From assembly GCA_000727475.1 (NCBI GenBank), contig KL647296.1:1222865-1286864 (forward strand): 64,000 nucleotides of DNA, in the 5' to 3' direction. Positions 49,701 through 60,500 of this stretch are shown here, piece by piece. This DNA comes from Sarcocystis neurona. Its lineage: Eukaryota; Apicomplexa; Conoidasida; Eucoccidiorida; Sarcocystidae. Numbering within the stretch: the first letter of the stretch is position 1; each line of letters opens with the position of its first letter. Position numbers and translations under genes: made by a program. A model generated the notes under the pieces. The model was given only the letters and a program-made list of their open reading frames with translations. It was not told where the DNA came from and did not search any database.

Positions 49701-52700
49701 CTACTGGTACTTCCACAACGGAGAACAGGAACGCTGCACCAGGGGGTCCATAGGCGCGCACGCGTTCCACGAATTGACTTGACGATACTGTGAAACGGCC
49801 TTTCCTCCGCTAAAGATCTGTATATCTACTATAAAGACACTGCTAAGTAGCGCCTTACCCGACCTTAGTTTTCCACGTATACCGAAATACAGATATAGTG
49901 GGTGCTTCCGCTGACCAAAATATCGTTGACATATTGGTAGGTACTGCGTGAAGACTGTCAAGGAAGGTCGCCGCTATAGGCACCTCTGTGCACGCTTATA
50001 CCCACAGACAAACAGATATATTTAGGCGTACATGTCTGCTGTTTGGTAACAAATGGTAGGGGACTTTTATCGATCTCTTCGCATGCCAGTAGTTCTTCCT
50101 CTACTGATAACATCTACTGCAGCGTGCGCGTGCATCTGCGACTACAAAAATTAATGGAGAACAGGATCGTTACACAGTAAAGTATAGAGGCCTATCCTTC
50201 AGCCAGTCGATGTGAACAAAACATCTACGTACAGCTCCTCGTCTATACGAAAGGCACATCGTAGCGCGTCGTCTGCAGCGATCAACGGCCACACGCACCC
50301 AGTCCTTCACACACTTCTTCTTCGAAGGTATTCAGAAGACCTTCAGCGTCAAAAAGCAATAACGGGTCACGTGAGCTGGGAGATAGAACAAGAGCAGGTA
50401 TTTCGAGACACTTTTTCTGTCACTAGTGCAGCGGTATGAGTAGCATAGTAGTGGGAAGGAAGTCAGTTAGCCGCTGGAGTGCCGGTGCGAGTCGCGACTT
50501 GCGAAGAACGAACACGAGTGTCTCTACGTGTATACTTCTTTTTAGTAGTAGAACTGCTGTACCAGTAACGCTACAGTAGTTCTCCTATTAGCAGGAGTAA
50601 TAGCAGAAGTAGTGGTAGTGCTACGATACTAGTGCAAGTAGTGGTAGGAGTCGTCGTAGCAGTACTACTTGTCGCTGTACTACAAGTAGTAGTCCTACAA
50701 GCAGTGTAGTACATGTTGTTGTACTAGTAGTAGTAGTAGCAGTAGTAGTGCTAGTAATAGTGTAGCAGTAGTGACACGGTTGTCGAAGTCGTAGAGAAGC
50801 GGCTTACCATCCATTTTAATAGTACAAGTAGCAGTAGTGGTTCAGGTTAAGGACTTCCGTAGAGGTGCTAGTAACATCGGCAGCAGGAGCAGTGGTGGTA
50901 AGAGTTGTAGTGGTAGTAGTAGTGTGAGTGCCAATACGGACAGTAGCCGCAGCTGCAATACAAGGAGAAGGTCTAGGCATGGCGCCAGTCACAGTAGCAG
51001 CAAACTGCAGTACGAGCAGACAGTCCCAAAGGGAGATTTGTCGTGGTAGCAGTAGTTGTTGTAATAGTAATAGTAGAACTAGTAGTAGCAGTAGTAGTCA
51101 TCTTAGTAGTAGAACTACTAAGAGTTGTAGTAGTAGTAGTAGCAGTAGCGAAAGGACCAGAGGCGTTGACAGAAGACACCAGCTGTAGTCGCTGTAGTCG
51201 TAGCAGAAGCAGCTACTGAATAAGAAGATCACTGCTGCTGCTTGTAGGAGAAGAGTACACGAGGTACACAAGAACAGGTGGTCGAACTGCATATCGCAGC
51301 TTCGGCAGTAAGAGAGAGCGCGGGAGTCGTTACAGGGAATAGCCAATCCCTTGTCACCCCCAGAGTTGCTCTACCACAGTGTCCTTTCAACCGCAGTCGA
51401 AGGAAGGTGCTCTTTGAGAAACTTTCGCTGTTCGTTCATCTCTACTGCACAGAGGTTCCATATCTATATCCACAGAGGAATGTGCGTCCATCTTCACATA
51501 TAAATACGTGTAGGTACTTATATGTGTATGTGTGTACAAACACAAACGTGTACAATCTTTTCACAGAAGGTAACCTGGAAACGCAGTTACCTACCTAGTG
51601 ACGATAGAGTAAACGAAAAAAGGAAGGAATGACGAAGTACATGCGACCACACTTGTGCAATGACAAGCCGTACGCCTGAAGTGAAATATCCCGGTGCGGC
51701 AGCCCTGCTTACGACGATGGCATGGATATACGGAAAGAGTCAACCTGCAGTACACAGACCTGTGCATATAATTACGCGTGGTGCACATGTGTATATATGC
51801 GTGTATATATATGTGTGTGTGTATGTAGATATGTGTGTGGAGCTTCCAGAGCTGTAGCACGTATGCAGCAGCTATTGTATATTCAAAGCAAAAATCCGGG
51901 CACTACCTGCGATATCGTCCCAGCAGACATCCGGCTTCTCCGTCACAATAGCAGCTGCAGCAAACAAAAAGGAGGCAGATCGTCCGCTTCAACATAGCTA
52001 TGTGTCTATGTGTGCATATGTGCCTGGCTATATATGTGTGAATAGATGTGTGCATACATATATAGGTGGATCTTTATTCGTATGCATATAAAGATAACGG
52101 GGCACTTCAAAGGAGCGCACTGCGTAGAAAGGAATGCGTATATTTATCCATTTGTGTACATGGACAAATATGTAGACATATGTGTGTAGAGAGAGAAACA
52201 GCCAGAGCACACATCTTGTGATAGGCATACATAGGAACGTAGAGATACATATGTATGCATATATATGGAGATAGATGCACGTGGGGAGTTACAGGGAGAG
52301 ACACAACTGTAGAGAGAGACGGAGAGGGAGGCACGTAGAGACAGCAGGAGACGGATATAGAGGGATACATACACACACATACACGTAAACAGGAAAAACG
52401 TACACACACGTGTGAAGAGCTGCAGGAATATTAATGTGGATGGCAGCATACGAAGGAGGACAGTTGCACATCTGAAGAGCTTCGTAACAGGAAACGCTTC
52501 ATCAAGTAGCCAATTACAGTCAACGGTTTCCACGACGACAGGTAGATGTCCGGAAAGAGTCAACCTGCAGTACACAGACGTCTGTGTACGTGTGTGTGTG
52601 CTCCCTTCGCTGTTGAAGTATAGCTCCCTCTCTATCAGTCTCCTGCGGCATATGATTGCCCTACTCCCCTCGCCCACGCAGGGGCGAAAGAGACCTGTTT

Positions 52701-54682
52701 GCGGATGCAAAAGAGTAGACAGACAACGCGGCGTTTACACTAGAATGCGTAGTCGAGTACCTGTGGGTCGACATCCGTAGGTGCAGCTGCACGTGTTACC
52801 AGGCCTGCTTACCTGCTTGTGTCGGTCTCCACGTGCACACATGCGAAGACTGCAAAGAAGAGTAGAGATGTGTCTCTTTTCTGTGTGGTAGTCTCCTTCC
52901 CCTTACCTGTGAGCTTCTCCCTCATTTTCTCTTCTTCGGAGAAGTCTGCTTCTGCTGCTGCCCGCATGCTGCCAGAGCTGCCAGGCACAGCGTCAGCGGC
53001 AACACCAGCAGGAGCAGAGATGGCGCTGCGTTGACTATGCGTAGGTGCGCCCGCTCCAGGGATGAAGGTTTCGAAGGGGAAAAGGGGCTTTTGCTGCTGC
53101 AGCGACTGCGAGTGCTGCTGAAGCGGCTGCTGGTGGTGTTGTGCGTAATAACAGCCTTGACGCGTCACTCTCTGGGACTCAGCAGCCGGTTGAACACCAG
53201 CGGCGACGGCAGCAGCCCCAAAACTGCCTGTTGTCGCTGCTGTGCTTGCTCCTTTCGGAGTGCAAGGATCCCACTTTTGCAAGGTGTGCTGTGGTTGATG
53301 TGTCCGATACCCGTTAGGGCAAGACTGCTGCGTCTGCTGCTGTGCAAGCATCAGCTTCAGTGCCTCTGCGCGGCTAATGTATTCGTGCATCTTCCGACAG
53401 AGTTTTCCCTTCAATATTGCATTGGGCTGGGCTACGGAAACATCACACGAGTGCGCATCCGCCACATAAGCCTGAAAAAGGTGCATGCGACTCGTCTCAG
53501 GATACACATGTATGCGCGTGTGCGTATGCGTATATAAGCTTTTATATTCGTGTATATGTGTGCAGAAACGCGCGCTCATGTATGTGCGTGAATGCATTGA
53601 TAGTGCGATAGTGTCGAGAACGTCTATGTGTACATGAGACGCGCTGTTTCAATTATGGATGTACCGCACGCCGTTGCCACATGCACTTATACGCCTACAA
53701 GTACATACGTGATTGCCGATGTAACGGTATCGCAGGTCGTCAAAGAGTTGAACAATCGAGTGGAAAAGAAAAAGACGTGTGTACGGAGTTTGCCATGTTG
53801 GAAGACCGCCGGATAAGGTCATTTAGCGGAGAAACCCCTTCAGCAAAACTCCGCAGCAAAACGTATACACGTGTACGTGTATGCATCTGTACACGCAGAA
53901 TAGATCTTGATGCAACTGCACATCCTCTTACCCAACACATTTTTTCAGAGATATATAGCGAGACGGGAAAATAGAAGTCCACAGTAGTTGAAACACCTAG
54001 GCGGGCACGCATGTGCACAAGGCGCCGCGTTGCTTCCACCGGCTTAGTACGCAGTGTCAGTCCGCAAGACGTGGCGGCATCTGCCAGTTTGTACGCTTAG
54101 GTCTAGACGAACGTACGCATGTAGCAATATGTAAATATACAGGTCCATATACATACGTATCTATATATAGATATGAGTACATTAATGTCTATGTACTCGC
54201 TGGCGCATCCCCGAACAATGGCAGATAAAGCTAAGTATACGGCGTTGGTCGTAGGTTTGGACGCCTCTACATGGCTTGTCTATTTGTAAGGTGCGACGTA
54301 GTTTGACTGATTCCGTACGTATACGAATACGTAGTTTTTATGCCTATTCACACTCACACGCGTGAGTGATGGCCCTCCCGCCGACCTCTGTTGAGCGCCA
54401 ATTTCACGCGAGTGTGGCAGACACCACCTAACTATGCATACATAGAATCTCTGCTACACGTAACTGGATACCCCCGGAAAAACAAGCACACTGCACAGTA
54501 CACAAATATGTGAATAGACGTCTTTGCTGGGAAATACCTTTCCGCAGAATATTCCACTGATCGAGCGCCAGCTTGTATAGTTCAAAAGCTTCCTCAAAAC
54601 GGCCTTCTTTATCGCGCGTCGTCGCCTGTTGTGAGAGCCTCACGGCCCACTGTAGCTTAGCTTCGTATGCAGCCGTCTCCAT
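34788..54682 (-). CDS. VPS4: VPS4-like AAA ATPase (ESCRT-III disassembly), split over at least 13 exons
   Basis: Hexameric ATPase that pulls ESCRT-III filaments apart at endosomes and other membranes (family knowledge). Recognised exons, 5' to 3': 54682-54538, 53471-52907, 51954-51907, 48346-48275, 46863-46826, 45963-45894, 45368-45323, 44013-43931, 41419-41310, 39567-39530, 37997-37866, 35980-35850, 34867-34788. The first two encode an MIT domain ([33 protein letters not shown]) and a Gln-rich linker. Then follow [12 protein letters not shown], Walker A (GPPGTGKT across the 46826/45963 junction), Walker B ([14 protein letters not shown]), [13 protein letters not shown], sensor 1 and arginine fingers ([17 protein letters not shown]), [20 protein letters not shown], and [14 protein letters not shown] in the C-terminal region. 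All junctions from exon 2 to exon 13 keep phase. Unresolved: exon 1 (phase 1) does not fit exon 2 (phase 0), so a small exon is missing, and the extreme C-terminus was not found. Family length is about 440; this gene gives over 519 residues. Confidence 0.88.
36179..36190. repeat. GTGTACGTACAC palindrome in a VPS4 intron
   Basis: Sixth exact copy of the 12-mer, 199 bp upstream (in transcript sense) of the exon starting at 35980. Near copies are GTGTACGCACAC at 42121 and GTGTACCTACAC at 42191. Confidence 0.8.
37218..37368. repeat. Two (AC)n microsatellites
   Basis: Near-pure AC runs at about 37218-37244 and 37345-37368, within a VPS4 intron. Confidence 0.85.
38320..38830. repeat. CTG-rich island in a VPS4 intron
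   Basis: Interrupted CTG/GCT triplets on the plus strand, between exons 10 and 11 of VPS4. Confidence 0.55.
39650..39940. repeat. CAG/CAA-rich island just upstream of VPS4 exon 10
   Basis: Plus-strand GCAGCAGCAACAACAGC-type triplets, about 100 bp before the exon at 39530-39567 in transcript sense. Confidence 0.6.
41227..41297. repeat. 21-bp tandem repeat, three copies, beside a VPS4 splice donor
   Basis: A GGGGCAGCAGGGCTGAA-type unit repeats at 21-bp spacing. It begins about 13 bp inside the intron that follows the exon at 41310-41419. Confidence 0.8.
42700..43040. repeat. TACACA/TATACA microsatellite block
   Basis: Degenerate TACACATA and TATACG repeats in the VPS4 intron between the exons at 44013-43931 and 41419-41310. 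No coding signal was seen. Confidence 0.55.
43400..44480. repeat. CAG-rich island enclosing the VPS4 Walker B exon
   Basis: Interrupted CAG/GCA triplets on both sides of the 83-nt exon at 43931-44013. Confidence 0.7.
44590..45000 (+). repeat. Purine-biased tract in a VPS4 intron
   Basis: GAGGAGAAG and GGAAGGAAG-type sequence on the plus strand, pyrimidine-rich in the transcript. No coding signal was recognised. Confidence 0.5.
45370..46480. repeat. CAG/GCA-rich island around VPS4 exons 6 and 7
   Basis: Contains the exon at 45894-45963 (second half of Walker A) and abuts the exon at 45323-45368. The 236-codon minus ORF 45890-46600 is mostly intronic Leu/Cys repeat reading fused to the Walker A exon in a wrong frame. 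Confidence 0.65.
47030..47420. repeat. TATACA block with diverged roughly 130-bp duplication
   Basis: GCCTGCCATCTCTTTTT near 47197 and GTCTGCTGTCTCTTTCT near 47327 begin two related segments with TACACA spacers. Confidence 0.5.
50520..51190. repeat. (AGT/GTA)n trinucleotide region, about 650 bp
   Basis: Interrupted AGTAGTAGT runs, strongest at 50560-50800 and 51045-51150, in the VPS4 intron between exons 3 and 4. This triplet class differs from the CAG islands elsewhere in the window. Confidence 0.75.
51731..51759. repeat. 29-bp exact direct repeat, copy 1
   Basis: This 29-bp sequence, starting CGGAAAGAGTCAACCTGCAG, is found again without mismatch at 52551-52579, 820 bp away. The copies lie in two different VPS4 introns. 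Confidence 0.85.
52551..52579. repeat. 29-bp exact direct repeat, copy 2
   Basis: Second copy of the repeat at 51731-51759. The similarity extends only loosely beyond the 29 bp. Confidence 0.85.
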
Positions 54683-55917
54683 CCCTCCTCCCGCACCGTA
54701 TGCAGACTAAAAGTTGAATTAGAGGACATACTCTGTCGGGAACCGCGGCATACGTAGGAACATGCACGCGATTTATCACGCACGCAGATAGGAACGCTCC
54801 AAAGCGACCGAGCGAGCAGGAGTGCGCTTACACGTAAACTGCATACGCAGAGTACTATCTTGCTTTCGCATTAAATTATTTCCACAAAAGCAAGTGCTTG
54901 CACGCACCACAAGGCTCGACCGTATGCCTCGGCGTACATGCACGTATTTATACATATATGTATATATGTACAGTGAGCGTACAATTACACAAGGGAATAC
55001 GCAGGTCGTGAAGAACATCACGCAGCGGCCTGTCCGTCGTGCTGCGCAGCTACAGGGCGCGCAGGTTCATCTACGCAGCAAAATGGCATTGGTCTTTACA
55101 GGCAAGACGCGCAGTTCACTTTTTCTGAAATCTTTTCTGAAACAGTATGAACATTGTGAGTGCAGCGGCACATGGAATCATCTGTTGACTCTGTAGTTGA
55201 GTCTAATTTTTGCAGAGCAAGTCAGATTTTTTGTGTAGGGTATATAAGAGGGGGCTATGGGCGACAGGCACGAGGAAGGTTTCTCTTCGTCCTCCATGCG
55301 TTTCAGCAACAAACTCTACCGATGCGCAAAGATCAGTTTAGCTGTGTTCGTGTATTGGTGCGTTGACGGCTTTGCTGAGAAGCAGGAACTGATCGCTGGA
55401 ACACGAAATACTTGCTGTAGCCAGCAAGTAGGAACATGGGTGCACGTTTGCAGGATACAGGAACAGGCGCATACGAGAATGCGTGTGTAGGTACAGCTGT
55501 TTCAGCCCTCGTATGCTTCTTCCGCATCAGACATGTCCTCTCTACCCGTTGTGTCTCGCCGACGCGACGAGTCACATGATTTTAATATGGACAAATGATA
55601 CAGATTTTTTTGAAGAAGTGCAGTTCTCATCTGTAGTTACTTTTTGAGCTCTTCCATGTCATGCGGTATTGTTGAACTTGGTGCTGCTGCGCTTCCCTGT
55701 TGCCCTCGTGATCACGTCTCCGTATGGCGTGTGTAGCAGCGGTTTTCTCAGGTGCAGCAGGGTACAAAAAGTAAGACGGCAATTAGAAAACAGCGCGGGC
55801 AGTCACTAGGAGCTTTGAAATAGTAGCAGAGTGCACCACTGAGAGCAAGCCACGCGTCCGCCGCCCTCCTTGGTTGACGGGGCGCGTAAACAAGCAGTAG
55901 TTGTGCTGTTGTGAACC

Positions 55918-56057
55918 CTTCGTTACTCTATCGTAAGCGACTGGGAGGGCGTACAGTAGCGACAGGTGGGGAAAGACAACCCTAGCACTTCGTTATTCTA
56001 GTTTAAGTGGCTGTTTGGGCGTAAAGTACGAAGAGGTCGAGAAAGGCAATTCCTACC
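55918..56057. repeat. Diverged tandem duplication, period 70 bp
   Basis: CTTCGTTACTCTA at 55918 pairs with CTTCGTTATTCTA at 55988, and GAAAGACAAC at 55971 pairs with GAAAGGCAAT at 56041. Confidence 0.75.
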
Positions 56058-58910
56058 TGAAGGCTCGTGTCCACGCTGGCAGCAGCCACTTTAGCTTCCG
56101 GAAAGTTTTGGCAGAGGCGTTTCTCCGGCTCGTATATTATCTTATCATTGTTGTGTGTAGACGACTCCTTCGCTATCTATGCCCCATAACTATAAAGCTG
56201 CCGCATCACACGAGTCTGCTCATCAGTCTCCAAAGCCTCACTTCTTCTCCTGCATTGATCATCTACGCGAGTCAACGGCAGATAGATGCACTACGACTCT
56301 GTCCTACGTTTTCTCCTCAAACAAGGTGATACCGGAATCGCACATGCGGCATTGTACTCCCCCGTGGCGCACCCAGTTGCCTCAGCGCAGTTTGTACACT
56401 GCGGTTAAGCTAAGGCTGAGGCGACGCGCATTCGAGGCGCACTTCAATGCACTTCAAGACCCCGAGCCATCGACAATGGCATTTCAGCGCGTTCAGCAGT
56501 AGGATCTGGCGAGATGCACTCCCGTGCAGCGCCTGACAGGCAACGATGGCACGTGGGTTTCTTGTCCACCGTGTGGAGCCGCATACGAAATATACTGGAC
56601 ATAATTATAGAGCAGACGGCAGGTGTACGGCGGACACGGCTGCCAACAAGCTTAGGAGCATATTTCACATCCCTACACTAAGTCAGATGCAGTCAATTGC
56701 CTGCTGTTTTCCAGTTTGACAATGCCTGCTACAACACAGTTTCCGTAAAAAATCCGAACAAAAGAAGAATGCAACCTTAGTGTGGCTTTCGTGTGCGATT
56801 CGGCGCATATTAGTCAAACGAACATTTCAAAACTGGTCTAGACACTGCTGTACTGCTTGCGGTATGGTGTAAGAACGCGTAACGTACAGGAAGAGCCCAC
56901 TGTTGAAGAGGAACAATACGTTTTACGGAAAAAATTCCAGTATTGGAGGTTTCACCAAAAAGAAATGTTATCCGCCTGCACAGACAGTTTTATTCAGGTT
57001 GCTAGGTGATCGAACGAGCGCAACGAAATAATGTAAAACTCACAATGCGCATGGAAACCGATAATCAAAGAATTACGTGTCCTTTGCATGGTGAATTATG
57101 AGGAGTAGCCAGACGATGCATCCGTCAAAAAGTGCCGTTTCCCTTCTTGCGCAGGCCACCTGTTCCATCAAGCGCGCGCCAGATTCTGCCGGTGCGTCGT
57201 ATCTTCCTGGTGGCTACACGCCCGCGGAACTCTCGAACAGAAGATCCTACGTTCGTGACAGACTCTCAGAAGGATCGTAGAGCGGCAGCATACACGAAAA
57301 GGACAGCAGCCAAAGAAAGTAGCAGGTACACTATTTGACGCCAACGACACACACGCACGCTGCGACAACGCAGGGGATGCCAGGAGGAGAAATGGGGAAG
57401 TAGAAGAAACTCGACGGGACAGTATATATGACCCTTATTTGTGGCGAAGCAGAGTACGCCTTTACGCAAGTGGAACGTAATCCATGACAAAGCGCAGTTA
57501 TGGTGTACACAATACCGTGGTGAAAGCACATCTTGCCTGACACTTCTCTGTAGGATGACGCTTAAACGCCTCAGTCGTAGGGATTTCAGATAGCCTTCGA
57601 CCGCCACGCGGTACACTGGCGAGTTGAAGCTCCGAGCAACGCTCGGTTTGGTTATGTACTCGGGCTGCAATTGAGATTCTGGATTGGAGAAAGCGAGTGC
57701 TTTGTGCTCGGTAATGTCGGACTTTCGAAACAGCGGTCCAGAACCAGAAACAATATATGTGCTATGTACGAGTCGGCTGCGGAACTCAAGAAGGGGGGTC
57801 TTTATGGTAGCTTGTGACGCCGAGATGTGAAAAGGTTCGTTGGTGGTTGGCAGCGTAGCAGAGTTGCGCAGAACCGACTACCGCTCCTGGTTTTGCGCTT
57901 TTCTGAATCCTATTATGTTTGCTGTGAGCGCTAATGACTCACATACCCCTATTGGCAGCCGACGTCCGGCGAGCTTCTGCGTGCGTGTGCGTGTCCGTTG
58001 TCGTGGAAGGGAGAAATCTAGCTGGTTGCATGATACACGTTGCCAGACCCAGGTGGGACTTCGCACTGTGCGCCAACTTTTTGCAGCGGCATCCCCTGTA
58101 TAGCGCGTTGTGGGAATTGGTTGATATTGCCGTGGTTGCACCTTTCCTTTGTCTGAAATAGGTGTCGCACTTCGGCCGACGGCCACGCGAAACGTTCGCT
58201 CCGGAAAAACCGTTACGAATATTGTCGAACAGGCACTCTCCACTGAGCAAATTTGTAAAGAAATGGGGAAACACGTACGGTGTTCAGCACGTGTATACGA
58301 CCTAAAGGGTTCTCTTGCGTATCAGACAGTCGGCTGCTTTATTTTCATTTTCGTGTGTTTACGTGCACCAGTATATACGAATTTCCCTGTACGTAGTATC
58401 CTTAAGAATACACGAAGGTACATGTATTTGTGATATTGTACGCGTACAATTCTCTGAGTGCGTGCTTTCTAGGTGAATGCATTATGGAATTCCAAGCAAC
58501 ACCCCTGCGGTTGTTACACCTCTGTCTCATGGTACGCTCCAAACCGTTTAATTCCGGGGCGAGATCGTGACATGCCGCTGCAAGTAGGCATCAGCAGCGT
58601 TTTTAGCTACGGCCTCCCGTCCCGTAGGCCATCAGTGCCAGCAGTATGCAACCATGTTAACTTCGGCGTTGTGTCGTGGTCAAACAAAAATCACAGGTGC
58701 ACTGTGACTTTGTCGATTACAAGAAAGCTGTCACGGTTTCACATAGCGCTCTTCTTGCTCCAATCTTGTAAGCTCTTCAGCAACATTCTTTCCTTCACGC
58801 CGCGCAAAAACACAAAAACTACATACACTAAACCACTGCATATCGCTGACTTTCCCCGGACTGATGTCCTGCGTGGAGACACAATTTTGACATGACCACG
58901 TTGTATGTAT

Positions 58911-59050
58911 CGACGTTGTAACTGAAAGTAACGACAGTAATAGTGTTTCACGAAGGGGTGATGATGATGGTGATGCGCATCGATGTTGTAACTGGAAGTG
59001 ACGACAGTAACAGTGTTTCACGAAGGGATGATGATGATGATGGTGATGCA
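58911..59050. repeat. Tandem duplication, period 70 bp, with GATGAT run
   Basis: CGACGTTGTAACTGAAAG at 58911 and CGATGTTGTAACTGGAAG at 58981 begin two copies ending in ATGATGATG. The minus reading gives a false poly-His run. Confidence 0.85.
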
Positions 59051-60381
59051 CTAAAGGCGTCGATGCTGCCGATTGCCCCATCTATGCGAGTCGAAGAGGA
59101 CCAAGTTTTTCAACTGTTGTGATAAGAGGAGCAACAGTAGTGGTGGTTTCACAAACAATGAAGGTGGTGATAGTAGTGATAGTAATTATAGCAACCGCTA
59201 GTTCTTCGTCTGGATGCAGGCTCCACTCGTAAGCGCTGCTGTACATACAGCTGCATAAAGCAAAGGTGTAGTCGGCACACCACGCTGTAATCGGAATCCG
59301 GTACCTAGTCAAACATCACGGAGGCATTCGTCATGCGCCAGCGCACTAATGGTACTCTCACGGTGCAGTGCGGCATCAATGCTTTTACGCTGCCATTACA
59401 CATGCCGTGAATCATGTATCTTTGTATCTTCATTGATACTTCTCATCTTGGCGCGACAGTCTCCAAATCATTAGACTCACAGCAGTGGACTGTGCTACCT
59501 GGAACCATCGAACGTGTGCGTTGTAGCTGTCGAGTCCGTGGTATTCATAACCAGGTGCAGTCCGTCACAGGAAAAAGGGACGTCTACTCGTTAGGCTCTT
59601 CCCGCCTAAATTCGTGCTTCCCGAGACAGAGCAGGTCTGAGAGTTCAGGAGAGCTTTCCGGGAATCATCAGGATCGCTCTGCGCAGCGTACGCTCTTTTT
59701 CCGATGTAAACTGCCTCACGTAGAGACTGCGGTTGTTTAGGCAGGTGGGGCGGTCTACGTTGATGCTTTGTCAAAAAGGAAACGCCAATGTAGGTGACCT
59801 TCGCAGACGTGCGCAAAACTACCTCAAGCACAGCTGAAGAGCCAGTCGCACAAACGGCGCCCAAAGCGCTGACCTTACACTTGTAGAGACACTCCTGGCG
59901 TCGGGTCGGGAACTCGTGTGGCCGGTCGGTCCTTCTGTCCGGTAAAGGCATCATGCAGGGGAGGACGTCGCGGCGTCCGTGTCAAAGAGAGCCTCCCACC
60001 TGACTTTGTGGCGACGGTGCTCGCATACACCGTCTAAAAGTGCAATAGAAAAGAGGAGGCAACATCAGCCGCAGGACCGGTCGCCACCAGCGTATATCCT
60101 CGTACAGTATGCTTCCACCTGTAGCCCAGCACTTCGGCGTTAGAAGGCAAGGCAGCGGATTACATGGCGAGTTCTTCGCTTTGAGGAACCACTACAAGCT
60201 CTGCAGTTCAGAATACTGCGCTATGGGTCGCGGGAATCTAGTGAGCCTAGTGCGTAGAGGGCAGTGTATATCATACAGGAAGCGCAGCTGATACTGGAAA
60301 GGAGCAGTCACACGTGGTACTTGCACCATTGCACACAACCAGAGCTTCGTATGAGAAGGGAGTTCTTTTTTTGAGTTTGAT

Positions 60382-60500
60382 GTGTGAATTCAAGCTTCAC
60401 AAGTAGCCACGAAGAGGGAGAGACCATTTGACTGGTGTTTTTACGTGTGAGTTCAAGCTTCGTAAGTAGCCACAAAGAGGAAGAGACCATTCGACTGGTG
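60382..60500. repeat. Tandem duplication, period 63 bp
   Basis: GTGTGAATTCAAGCTTCA at 60382 is repeated as GTGTGAGTTCAAGCTTCG at 60445. Confidence 0.85.

Noticed and set aside
58731..59081. Minus ORF with a poly-His run
   Set aside because: The His run comes from the ATGATG part of a 70-bp tandem duplication; no other coding signal.
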